A stretch of 64,000 bases of DNA from the NCBI GenBank assembly GCA_021841025.1, contig JAKBWA010000062.1, positions 40,787 through 104,786 on the forward strand, in the 5' to 3' direction. Of the stretch, positions 42,949 to 51,411 are shown in pieces; positions within the stretch are counted from its first letter, which is position 1; the number at the start of each line of letters is the position of its first letter. Source of the DNA: Bacillota bacterium (GTDB taxonomy: Bacteria > Bacillota > Sulfobacillia > Sulfobacillales > Sulfobacillaceae). The notes below the pieces were generated by a model, which made no database searches, was not told where the DNA came from, and was given only the letters and a program-made list of their open reading frames with translations. The position numbers and the translations under genes were made by a program.

Positions 42949-44171
42949 CCTGGGCAGAAATGATATTGGCGCACAAAGCCAACCGAAACCAAGTTAGCGC
43001 GGGAGAGTATGTGGTTGCCCGACCCGATGCTTTGATGATGCATGATATTTTTGCTGCCGACGTTCTTGATCTTCTAGAAAAAAATGGAATAGAGCGGATT
43101 AACGATCCGGATCGTGTCAGCGTCGTATTTGATCACATGGTGCCGGCCCCGTCGGAATATGCCGCGGCGCATCAAAAAAAAGCCAGAGCATTGATTCGCA
43201 AATACGGTATTAAGCATTTTTTTGAAATAGGCCGGGGAATTTGTCACCAAGTCATGGTAGAAGAAAATTTGGTCAAACCGGGGGATTTAATTGTCGCCAC
43301 CGATTCCCATACGACGACCTATGGAGCCTTAGGGGCTGCCAGTGCCGGGATCGGGTCTACGGAGATGGCTTATGCACTGGCAACCGGAACTTTGTGGTTT
43401 AAGGTTCCCGAGACAGTATTAGTGTGGCTGGAGAGTCAATGGCAAGACAGTGTATGCGGCAAAGATCTGATTCTGTCGCTCATGCAGACGATTGGATCCG
43501 ACAAGGCCCAAAATCGCTCGTTGGAATTTCGTGGCCCAGGTGCGGCGGCAATGCCTGTAGCTGACAAATTGACTGTGGCCAACATGGGCGTGGAAATGGG
43601 GGCAAAATTCGCTCTCTTTCCTCCTAACGCGATGTCTCGGGGCAACGGTCCTTATTCTTTCGAGTTTTCCGTGGATCTTTCCCGGTTAGAACCTATGGTG
43701 GCGTTGCCCCATCATGTGGAAAATGTCGCCCGAATAGCTGATTACCAAGGACTTGAAATAGACCAAGTCTTTATTGGGTCATGCACCAATGGAAGAATTG
43801 AGGATTTGCGCGATGCTCAAAAAATTCTCCACGGACGGCATATTGCCCCTCATACACGGCTCATCGTGGCACCCGCGTCTCGTGAAATTTATCGGCAGGC
43901 TTTGCAAGAAGGAATCTTGGAGGATTTGATTCAGGCCGGTGCCATTATCGAAGGGCCGGGCTGCGGTCCTTGCTTTGGCGGACATATGGGGCTGCTCGCG
44001 GCAAACGAGCGCTGCCTTGGAACCCATAACCGGAACTTTCAAGGCCGTATGGGCAGTCTCGATGCCGAAATCTACCTCGCATCGCCTTTGAGTGCCGCTG
44101 CTACGGCGTTAACGGGGGTCGTGACTGATCCCCGAGATATTCTGGACTCTGGCGAGGAGGTGAATCAATGA
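42945..44171 (+). CDS. Aconitase-family hydro-lyase, large subunit (IPMD/dimethylmaleate hydratase-like)
   Basis: A 408-residue LeuC/homoaconitase-type subunit. [4Fe-4S] ligands are in FIGSCTNGRIEDL and GPGCGPCFGGH. Also seen are VFDHMVPAPSEYA, VATDSHTTTYGALG and GIGSTEMAYALATGTLWFKV. The family dehydrates and rehydrates 2- or 3-alkylmalates and related acids. It is coupled by four-base overlaps to hcrB before and the small subunit after, and no leuB is nearby, so leucine synthesis is unlikely. I propose 2-benzylmalate dehydration to benzylmaleate, by analogy with dimethylmaleate hydratase. The substrate is inferred. Confidence 0.8.
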   Translation: MTWAEMILAHKANRNQVSAGEYVVARPDALMMHDIFAADVLDLLEKNGIERINDPDRVSVVFDHMVPAPSEYAAAHQKKARALIRKYGIKHFFEIGRGICHQVMVEENLVKPGDLIVATDSHTTTYGALGAASAGIGSTEMAYALATGTLWFKVPETVLVWLESQWQDSVCGKDLILSLMQTIGSDKAQNRSLEFRGPGAAAMPVADKLTVANMGVEMGAKFALFPPNAMSRGNGPYSFEFSVDLSRLEPMVALPHHVENVARIADYQGLEIDQVFIGSCTNGRIEDLRDAQKILHGRHIAPHTRLIVAPASREIYRQALQEGILEDLIQAGAIIEGPGCGPCFGGHMGLLAANERCLGTHNRNFQGRMGSLDAEIYLASPLSAAATALTGVVTDPRDILDSGEEVNQ

Positions 44172-44740
44172 CACGCCTACCTTCTTTGCGCTATCAGGGC
44201 CGAGCATGGCTTCTAGGCGACAACATTTCTACTGATCTGCTCTCGCCGGGCCATTATGTTCACGATCCCCACGACGTTCGCCTCAAGCACGTATTGGAAG
44301 CCGTTCGTCCGGGTTTTGCCCAAGGAGTTAGAACGGGCGATATCGTGGTCGCCGGCAGGAACTTTGGCTGTGGATCCAGCCGGGAATCAGCTGCCATGCA
44401 TTTGAAGGATTTGGGTGTCGCTGCGGTTATTGCAGAATCTTTTGCCCGCATCTTTTCACGCAATGCGCTTGCCATCGGTCTTGCAGTCCTGAGTTGTCCA
44501 TCGATAAGCACAAGGGTGCAAGATGGCGAGCATATCATTGTCGATGTTGTGGCTGGCGAGGTTTTTCTGGCAGATGGCTCGCGTTTGGAATTGGAAAGAT
44601 TGCCCGATCAAATGTTGGAGGTGCTGGCTAAAGGCGGTATTGTGCCCATTCTCAAAGAGATCGGACGAACTCTGAGGGAAGGGAGAGATTTCGGTGTCAC
44701 GACGAACGATGAGACCGCTTCACGGAACGATATGAGATGA
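44168..44740 (+). CDS. Aconitase-family hydro-lyase, small subunit
   Basis: A 190-residue LeuD-like swivel domain. GRAWLLGDNISTDLLSPGHY and AGRNFGCGSSRESAAMHL are the hallmark segments. The loop that selects the substrate (usually YLRL in leucine enzymes) reads GHYVHDPHDV here, so a different substrate is likely. It forms the active enzyme with the preceding large subunit, whose stop it overlaps by four bases. Confidence 0.82.
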   Translation: MTRLPSLRYQGRAWLLGDNISTDLLSPGHYVHDPHDVRLKHVLEAVRPGFAQGVRTGDIVVAGRNFGCGSSRESAAMHLKDLGVAAVIAESFARIFSRNALAIGLAVLSCPSISTRVQDGEHIIVDVVAGEVFLADGSRLELERLPDQMLEVLAKGGIVPILKEIGRTLREGRDFGVTTNDETASRNDMR

Positions 44741-44756
44741 AATGGAGGGAATGAAA

Positions 44757-46046
44757 TTGGCAATGACTCAAGTAGACGAAGAACACTTTAGCCGTGATTT
44801 TTTGGCTGGCCAGGCTATAGGGGATTTTCAAGGTTTTATCAACCGCGTAAAGCAAGCCGTGCCATTTTATCAAGACAAGCTCTCGGGGATAGATCCCGAG
44901 TCCATTCGGGACGTGGATGACATTTCCCGTTTACCCTTCACTTACAAGGAGGATTTGCGTAAAGCCTATCCCTTTCAAATGCTGGGCGTGGATCTCTCTG
45001 ATGTTCAGGAAATTCATGCCACTTCGGGAACTAGCGGATCGGCCGTGGTCACAGCCTACACGGCAGGTGATTTGAAACTATGGAGCCAGGCCATGGCCCG
45101 GGTTTTTAGACGGGCTGGGGTCGGATCAGGAGATGTGGTGCATAACGCCTACGGTTACGGACTCTTTACCGGCGGTCTGGGAATGCATTATGCTGCCTTG
45201 GAGGTTGGTGCTGCCGTGGTGCCGATGTCAGGGGGCTATACGCAAAGACAGGTAAAGATGCTCAAGGATTTGGGTGCCACGGTCATTTGTTCGACTCCGT
45301 CTTATGCTCAACATATTGCCGAAGTCATGGCCGGTATGGGTATTTCCTCAGCTGATCTGAATCTGAAAGTCGGCATTTTCGGGGCCGAGTCATGGTCCCA
45401 GGAAATGTGCCGTGAACTCGAAACTCAACTAGGAATAAGTGCACTAGATGTATACGGGTTAGCCGAAATTATTGGCCCTGGTGTGGCCAGTGAATGTGTT
45501 CTTGGCCATGAAGGACTGCATGTCGCTGAAGATCTCTTTTATTTTGAGGTGATTAATCCAAACACTGGCCGTCCAGTTTCTGAAGGTGAAAGCGGAGAAC
45601 TGGTCTTGAGCTCACTCAAGCGCGAAGCCACGCCCATTATGCGCTACCGGACGGGAGATATCACACGCATTCTTCCAGACTCCTGCCCTTGCGGGCGCAC
45701 TACGCGCCGCATTGATCACATTAAAGGACGTGCCGACGATATGTTCACCTTACGCGGCATTAACTTGTTTCCCAGAGAAATCGAGTCGGAGCTTTTGCGT
45801 ATTGAAGAATTAGCCCCAGTGTTTCAGTTGGTTTTGGACCGGAATTCCGCGCTCGACATTTTAGAGGTGCATGTTGAGCCGAAAGACGGTGGCGTCAAGC
45901 ATGAACACTTGGTCCATAAGATCAAAACTCATTTGAACCGGACCTTGGGAATCAATGTGACGGTGGCTGTACAAGAACCGCACTCGATTCCCCGCAGCGA
46001 AGGCAAGGCTGTGCGTTTGGTGGATCGCAGGAAATTGATTCGGTAG
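44757..46046 (+). CDS. paaK: Phenylacetate-CoA ligase
   Basis: A protein of about 429 residues of the PaaK family: AVPFYQDKL, RLPFTYKEDLRKAYPFQMLG, the P-loop IHATSGTSGSAVVTAYT, VYGLAEIIGPGVASEC and the C-terminal RADDMFTLRGINLFPREIE. It makes phenylacetyl-CoA (or a hydroxylated form) from the acid, ATP and CoA. The conserved LPFT.K.DLR and the short C-terminus are typical. GGAGGGA suits TTG 44757; ATG 44763 or 44742 are alternatives. It follows the small subunit gene directly. Confidence 0.85.
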   Translation: MAMTQVDEEHFSRDFLAGQAIGDFQGFINRVKQAVPFYQDKLSGIDPESIRDVDDISRLPFTYKEDLRKAYPFQMLGVDLSDVQEIHATSGTSGSAVVTAYTAGDLKLWSQAMARVFRRAGVGSGDVVHNAYGYGLFTGGLGMHYAALEVGAAVVPMSGGYTQRQVKMLKDLGATVICSTPSYAQHIAEVMAGMGISSADLNLKVGIFGAESWSQEMCRELETQLGISALDVYGLAEIIGPGVASECVLGHEGLHVAEDLFYFEVINPNTGRPVSEGESGELVLSSLKREATPIMRYRTGDITRILPDSCPCGRTTRRIDHIKGRADDMFTLRGINLFPREIESELLRIEELAPVFQLVLDRNSALDILEVHVEPKDGGVKHEHLVHKIKTHLNRTLGINVTVAVQEPHSIPRSEGKAVRLVDRRKLIR

Positions 46047-46273
46047 GGACAATAGTAGGGAGAGGAAGGGGGAGTGGCAAAAGAGCTCAATGAGCGAAAT
46101 ATGGGATCTAGGGAACATACCCTTTGTTCTCTTTTCCCTAAGAGATGATGCAAAGGACTCAGGCAAACAAAGCAGATGTATTCTTGTGCGCTTCATGCGT
46201 GACAGATACGATCAACGTGATGCAGAAAGTGTCACGCAACGAACCTGACTAATTGTGAAAGGGGGAGTGTGTC
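46047..46273 (+). promoter_or_regulatory. Intergenic region with inverted repeat
   Basis: GCGTGACA (46197-46204) and TGTCACGC (46230-46237) form an 8-bp inverted repeat with a 25-base spacer, ending 36 bases before the synthase start. This is the first real gap inside the plus-strand series, so a second promoter with an operator may be here. Confidence 0.4.
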
Positions 46274-47518
46274 GTGAGCGAATCACTGTTGTACGACTGG
46301 AATCAAGTGGAGCCTTTAACAGTTGATTTTTCCGCCCCTAACGAATTGGAGCTAAACGATGAAACGTTGCGTGACGGACTGCAAAGTCCTTCGGTACGCC
46401 AACCTTCCTCAGACGAAAGAGCTGAATTTCTCCGTCTTTTGCCCCAACTGGGTATTCACGCTGCCAATATCGGTTATCCCGGTGCCAGTGAGAAGGCCTA
46501 TGAAGATGTAGTGCGATTGGCCCAAGTCATTTTGCATGAACATCTGAACATCGAGCCTAATTGTGCAGGCAGAACCCACTTAGCGGATTTGAATCCGATT
46601 CTCAAGGCATCCCAGGAAGCCGGTATCCGGATTGAAGCCGCTCTGTTTCTCGGTTCAAGCGCGATTCGTCAGTGGGTGGAGGGATGGGATCGATCGCAAC
46701 TGGTGCGTACGATCCGAGATAGCGTATCCACAGCCCATAAAGAAGGACTTCGTGTCATGTTTGTGACCGAGGATACCACTAGAGCCAGACCGGAAGATTT
46801 GGAAGCCATGTACTTAGCCGCTGCCGACGCCGGAGCCACACGCTTTTGTGTGGCGGATACCGTAGGGCATGCCACTCCCATTGGTACACAGCGGGTGGTA
46901 GGATTTGTGAAAAGCTGTCTCGATCAACGGGGATTCGATCCTATCATCGACTGGCATGGGCACCGTGATAGGGGACTTGACGTGATCAATGCTTTGGCAG
47001 CTCTTTCTGCGGGCGCCAGGCGGGTGCATGGATGTGCTCTGGGGATTGGGGAAAGAGTCGGCAATGCTCCCATGGATACGATTTTAGTCAACCTGGTTTT
47101 GTTGGGCTGGATGCAGCAGGACTTAACGAAACTACCCGTCTACTGCCAATTAACCTCGGCGATGACCCAAGTTGAGATTCCGAGAAATTATCCCGTAATG
47201 GGAGAAGATGCCTTTTGCACGAGTACGGGAGTCCATGCCGCGGCAATCGCCAAAGCCTATGCCAAAGGGGAGACGTGGCTTGCAGATCAGGTTTATAGCT
47301 CAGTTCCTGCCTCTTTGGTCGGCCGCCACCAGGAAATTTCGGTGGGACCCATGAGTGGGCGATCGAATGCCGAATTCTGGCTGAAGGATCATGGATTCGA
47401 CGCTACACCCGCTCGGATTGATGCGGTGATGAAGGCGGCAAAGACGACGCGCCAGATTCTCAGCACCGAGCAAATTCAGCACATATTGGGGCAATTGGAA
47501 ACACCCAAAGGAGCGTGA
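46274..47518 (+). CDS. DRE-TIM metallolyase, 2-isopropylmalate synthase-like (proposed 2-benzylmalate synthase)
   Basis: A 414-residue protein. NDETLRDGLQSPSVRQPS holds the catalytic Arg and metal Asp; DWHGHRDRGLDVINAL provides the HxH metal ligands; CALGIGERVGNAPMDTILVN is the acyl-CoA/oxoacid motif of isopropylmalate and homocitrate synthases. It lacks the C-terminal leucine-regulatory domain of LeuA. The family condenses acetyl-CoA with a 2-oxoacid. In this context the acceptor is proposed to be phenylpyruvate or 4-hydroxyphenylpyruvate. HMG-CoA lyase-type cleavage is less likely given the HxH and GER motifs. The GTG start follows GGGGGAG. Confidence 0.72.
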   Translation: MSESLLYDWNQVEPLTVDFSAPNELELNDETLRDGLQSPSVRQPSSDERAEFLRLLPQLGIHAANIGYPGASEKAYEDVVRLAQVILHEHLNIEPNCAGRTHLADLNPILKASQEAGIRIEAALFLGSSAIRQWVEGWDRSQLVRTIRDSVSTAHKEGLRVMFVTEDTTRARPEDLEAMYLAAADAGATRFCVADTVGHATPIGTQRVVGFVKSCLDQRGFDPIIDWHGHRDRGLDVINALAALSAGARRVHGCALGIGERVGNAPMDTILVNLVLLGWMQQDLTKLPVYCQLTSAMTQVEIPRNYPVMGEDAFCTSTGVHAAAIAKAYAKGETWLADQVYSSVPASLVGRHQEISVGPMSGRSNAEFWLKDHGFDATPARIDAVMKAAKTTRQILSTEQIQHILGQLETPKGA

Positions 47519-47589
47519 GCACCCCCCCTTAAGGTGGTATGAGATCCCAAAGTCAGAGACTAGCCATATCCAAGTGAGGAGGGATAGAG

Positions 47590-49374
47590 GTGGCGAGCGT
47601 GACCAAACCACGCCAATTGTTATTAGGCAATGAAGCAATGGCATGGGGCGCCGTAGATGCAGGCGTGCGTGTAGTAACAGGATATCCGGGAACTCCGAGC
47701 ACGGAAGCCTTGGAATATTTAGCGAAGATTGCTCCGGAAGATGTGGCGGTTCAGTGGGCGACCAATGAAAAAGTCGCTCTTGACGAGGCGATCGGGGCCG
47801 CATTGTCCGGAGCCAGAAGTCTGGTGACAATGAAGCATGTGGGATTAAATGTGGCGATGGATGCCTGGATGACCAGCCCCTTGGTAGGAGTCAATGCGGG
47901 ATTGGTGGTTTTGGTGGCCGATGATCCCGGGATGCACAGTTCGCAAAATGAACAAGACAGTCGATATTTGGGCAGATTTGCCGGCGTGCTGGTTTTTGAG
48001 CCATCTGACAGCCAAGAATGCTATCAGTTTGTGCACTCTGCTTTTGAAGCCAGCGAAAAGTGGGATTCCCCAGTCATGATCCGCACCACCACGCGTATAT
48101 CCCACTCAAGTTCCCCCGTGTCGCTAGGCGAAGCGGAGATCGGAACCGCTAAGGGGTTTCAGCGCAATCCCGGCAAATATGTGATGCTCCCAGTTTATGC
48201 CCGTGCCGGGCGGTTGCGTCATCTGGAAAGACTGCCCAAGATGGTCGAGTGGGTTGAATCTCATCCTTTCAATCAAGAAGAGATGAGATCGACGGAAATC
48301 GGGGTGATTGCCACGGGCACGGCCTACCAATACGTACGTGACGTGATACCCGAGGCCAGTGTACTGAAGCTGGGCATTACCAACCCTCTACCCGAAAATA
48401 TGATTCGAAACTTTGCTAGTAAAGTCAATCGGCTCATCGTGGTCGAAGAGTCGGAACCTTATCTCGAAGACACTATCAAAAGCCTGGGGATTATTGTAGA
48501 GGGCAAAACCTTCTTTCCTCGCGCGGGAGAGTTGTCCTCCCAGTCGGTTCGCATTGGGCTGCAAAAGGCAGGAGTTCTTCGCAACCCCTTGGAAGAGGCG
48601 AAGTACACTTGGCCAGGGCCCGTTCTAAGGCCCCCTTTGTTGTGTCCTGGCTGTCCTCACGTTACACCGTTTTTAGTATTGCGCGAGATTGGAGCCTATG
48701 TGAATGGTGATATTGGTTGCTACACCTTAGGGGCCTCAGAACCTCTTATGGCGATGGATACATGTTTGGCTATGGGTTCCAGCATTGGCATGGCGGTGGG
48801 CATGGCCAAAGCGGGGGTGAGGGACAAAGCGATTGTGGCGACAATTGGGGACTCCACCTTCTTGCATGGAGGGATCCCGGGCCTCATTGACGCAGTGTGG
48901 AACAATGCCGACATTTCAGTCATTATTCTGGACAATGGCACTACGGCTATGACTGGTGGGCAGCCTCATCCCGGGACAGCTCACAATGTTCGTGCGGCAA
49001 GTGTGCCGCGTATCGATATTGCCGAAGTGTGCCGTGCTGTGGGCGTAGAGCCCGTGGTTGTCGATCCTTATGATGTGGGAGCCACTCACCGCACTATTTT
49101 GGCGGCCACAAAAAAGCGCGGGGTGTCAGTGGTTATTACCAATCGTCCTTGTGTTCAGGCCCCGGAAAAGATATTCGGGAGAACTTATGAGGTGGAGTTG
49201 CAACGCTGTGACGGGTGTCAATTGTGCATGAATATCGGATGTCCAGCTCTGGGGTGGGATTTATCCTTCAACGATTTGCGGCGGGCCAGAATTGATTCCG
49301 ACCAATGTAGTGGCTGCACGGTTTGCGCACAATTATGTCCGCAATCAGCGATTGTGCCCATTATTCAAGACTAG
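47590..49374 (+). CDS. iorA: Indolepyruvate:ferredoxin oxidoreductase, alpha subunit
   Basis: A 594-residue subunit: an N-terminal pyrimidine domain (GNEAMAWGAVDAGVRVVTGY, PGTPSTEALE), a TPP-binding CPGCPHVTPF with IGDSTFLHGGIPGLIDAVWN, and a C-terminal ferredoxin segment with CDGCQLCMNIGCPALGW and CSGCTVCAQLCP. IorAB interconverts arylpyruvates and arylacetyl-CoA with ferredoxin. GAGGAGGG precedes the GTG. The beta subunit follows after 28 bases. Confidence 0.88.
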   Translation: MASVTKPRQLLLGNEAMAWGAVDAGVRVVTGYPGTPSTEALEYLAKIAPEDVAVQWATNEKVALDEAIGAALSGARSLVTMKHVGLNVAMDAWMTSPLVGVNAGLVVLVADDPGMHSSQNEQDSRYLGRFAGVLVFEPSDSQECYQFVHSAFEASEKWDSPVMIRTTTRISHSSSPVSLGEAEIGTAKGFQRNPGKYVMLPVYARAGRLRHLERLPKMVEWVESHPFNQEEMRSTEIGVIATGTAYQYVRDVIPEASVLKLGITNPLPENMIRNFASKVNRLIVVEESEPYLEDTIKSLGIIVEGKTFFPRAGELSSQSVRIGLQKAGVLRNPLEEAKYTWPGPVLRPPLLCPGCPHVTPFLVLREIGAYVNGDIGCYTLGASEPLMAMDTCLAMGSSIGMAVGMAKAGVRDKAIVATIGDSTFLHGGIPGLIDAVWNNADISVIILDNGTTAMTGGQPHPGTAHNVRAASVPRIDIAEVCRAVGVEPVVVDPYDVGATHRTILAATKKRGVSVVITNRPCVQAPEKIFGRTYEVELQRCDGCQLCMNIGCPALGWDLSFNDLRRARIDSDQCSGCTVCAQLCPQSAIVPIIQD

Positions 49375-49402
49375 GGGGCAGGGAGAGGAGGATGGCTGGA
49401 AT

Positions 49403-50278
49403 ATGATAGACCCGACACAAATGCAGGCTAATATCGTCATCGCCGGGGTCGGCGGGCAGGGAGTGATTTTGGCAGGGAACATCCTTTCGGACGTTTGCCT
49501 TGCCTATGGTCTGGATGTTAAAAAGGCGGAGGTGCACGGAATGGCTCAACGCGGGGGATCTGTATCCGCTCAAATCCGTTTCGGTTCTGAAGTCCACGGC
49601 GCCCTCATTGAAAAAGGCCGGCTGGACTTTGCCGTAGCGTTCGAGTGGGCAGAGGCGTTAAGATGGATGCCCCTCTTATCCCCCGAGGGAACGGCTTTTG
49701 TCAGCACCCAGGAAGTGATTCCCCCGATTGCCTTAAGAGACCGGGTGGCGGGGAGAGTGGATTATCCCCTTGAGCTGGTGCATCATCCTCGCATCCGGGC
49801 GATTGACGCGCCCTCATTGGCCAAAGAGGCTGGCAACGTGAAAACGGCGGGAGTTGTCCTATTGGGTGCGTTATCGATGGAATTGTCGTTTTCTTATGAA
49901 GCTTGGATTGAAGCCATAACCCGCCGAGTGCCGGGCAAAGTCGTCGACGTTAACCTTCGCGCCTTCGGTTACGGACGACGCGGGAAAAAGAGCGTGGCAC
50001 CCTACTCGGCACGAATGCCAGAACCTCTTGTGCGCAAGGCTTGGCTGCATTTGGAAGAATCCTGGTGTAAAGGGTGCGGGATTTGCGTCAATGTCTGTCC
50101 GGAAAGAATTTGGGTGCTCAATGAAAGAGACGTGGTCGAAACCGTGTCTGCTGAACGATGCACAGGCTGTGGACTGTGTGAGAAGCTTTGCCCGGATCTC
50201 GCCATTGATGTCCTCACCGATCTCGGATCCCAGGCTTTGGGTCATGAAGGGGGAAATGTGTTATGGCAATCGAATTAG
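49403..50278 (+). CDS. iorB: IorB fused to a KorD-type ferredoxin domain
   Basis: A 291-residue protein. Residues 1-200 are the usual IorB/gamma domain (IAGVGGQGVILAGNIL, KAEVHGMAQRGGSVSAQIRF). Residues from about 215 form a two-cluster ferredoxin: ESWCKGCGICVNVCPERI and AERCTGCGLCEKLCPDLAID. Such a domain is normally the separate delta subunit (KorD) of 2-oxoglutarate oxidoreductase, whose alpha gene starts here inside the last 16 bases. So the two oxidoreductases appear physically joined. There is no frameshift at the junction. Confidence 0.82.
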   Translation: MIDPTQMQANIVIAGVGGQGVILAGNILSDVCLAYGLDVKKAEVHGMAQRGGSVSAQIRFGSEVHGALIEKGRLDFAVAFEWAEALRWMPLLSPEGTAFVSTQEVIPPIALRDRVAGRVDYPLELVHHPRIRAIDAPSLAKEAGNVKTAGVVLLGALSMELSFSYEAWIEAITRRVPGKVVDVNLRAFGYGRRGKKSVAPYSARMPEPLVRKAWLHLEESWCKGCGICVNVCPERIWVLNERDVVETVSAERCTGCGLCEKLCPDLAIDVLTDLGSQALGHEGGNVLWQSN

Positions 50279-51411
50279 TCTCAGGCAATGAGGCTTGTGC
50301 CCGAGGGGCCATTGCCGCTGGCTGCAATTTCTTTGGGGGATATCCCATTTCGCCTTCCTCGGAAATAGCCGAGACACTGGCAAAATTGCTACCTGAACGC
50401 CAGGGAATATTTATACAAATGGAAGATGAAATGGCATCTGTCGGTTCAGTGCTCGGAGCATCTTTGGGAGGGGCCAAGGCCATGACGGCTACATCTGGCC
50501 CAGGCTTTACCCTCATGCAGGAACATCTCGGGTATGCCACCTTAGCGGAAATTCCTTGCGTCGTCGTGGACGTTATGCGCGTGGGACCGAGTACAGGGGT
50601 TCCTACTGCTCCCTCGCAAGGTGACGTGATGCAGGCACGTTGGGGCTCTCATGGCGATAGGGAGGTGGCGGTCTTAGCTCCTGCGTCCGTTAAGGAAATC
50701 TATGACATGACGGTGAATGCTTTTAATATTGCCGAACGCCTTAGAACGCCCGTGGTGCTGATGTTTGATGAAGTGCTGGCCCATATGCGAGAAGGCGTCG
50801 AACTTTTTCAGCCGTCAGTCGAAGAACTGTGGAGCCGCCCTCGTCCTGTGGACCATCCCAGTTCTACTTTCCAGCCCTATTCCCCCAATTCGGAAGGTGT
50901 AGCCCTGATGCCGAACTTTGGTGACGGGTATCATTTTCACGTCACCGGTCTCATGCATAACGAAAAAGGTTTCCCCACGACCCATCCTGAAACCATACGC
51001 CAGTTAATGGCCAGACTTAAGCGCAAGATGGAGCCGTTGCCTTTATGGTTACCGGCTGAACATTACCGGCTGAAAGATGCGGAAGTGGCTGTGGTAGCTT
51101 ACGGAATCACCGCACGGGTGGCGAAAGAAGCTGTCGACAGACTTCGGGATCAGGGGATTTTAGCGGGTGTTTACCGTCCTCGCATCTTGTGGCCTGTCGG
51201 ACGATCTGACTTGATAGAGACGTTGGGGAAATTCCAAAGCATCGTTGTGGCTGAAATGAATCAGGGGCAATGGGTTGAAGTTGTGGAACGTTATTTGCCG
51301 AATTCCGTGCGAGTGCTACTGCAAAGCAAACTGGGCGGCGAACCCATGACCACCGAAGAAATTTTGGACGGATGCCGGGAGTTTGTGAAAAAAGGGGTGA
51401 GGGCACTGTGA
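50263..51411 (+). CDS. korA: 2-oxoacid:ferredoxin oxidoreductase, alpha subunit (2-oxoglutarate type)
   Basis: A 382-residue alpha subunit. It has the KorA hallmark FGGYPISPSSEIAETLAKLL, MATSGPGF-like TATSGPGFTLMQEHLGYA, and DVMRVGPSTGVPTAPSQGDV. The family oxidises a 2-oxoacid with CoA to acyl-CoA, CO2 and reduced ferredoxin. In Thauera a 2-oxoglutarate enzyme regenerates the ferredoxin used by benzoyl-CoA reductase. Phenylglyoxylate oxidation is another option. It overlaps both neighbours. Confidence 0.83.
   Translation: MAIELVSGNEACARGAIAAGCNFFGGYPISPSSEIAETLAKLLPERQGIFIQMEDEMASVGSVLGASLGGAKAMTATSGPGFTLMQEHLGYATLAEIPCVVVDVMRVGPSTGVPTAPSQGDVMQARWGSHGDREVAVLAPASVKEIYDMTVNAFNIAERLRTPVVLMFDEVLAHMREGVELFQPSVEELWSRPRPVDHPSSTFQPYSPNSEGVALMPNFGDGYHFHVTGLMHNEKGFPTTHPETIRQLMARLKRKMEPLPLWLPAEHYRLKDAEVAVVAYGITARVAKEAVDRLRDQGILAGVYRPRILWPVGRSDLIETLGKFQSIVVAEMNQGQWVEVVERYLPNSVRVLLQSKLGGEPMTTEEILDGCREFVKKGVRAL

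Noticed and set aside
42945..47518. Leucine biosynthesis operon (leuA, leuC, leuD)
   Set aside because: leuB is absent, the synthase lacks the LeuA regulatory domain, the LeuD-type loop is altered, and the genes are embedded and overlapping with hcr, paaK and ior genes.
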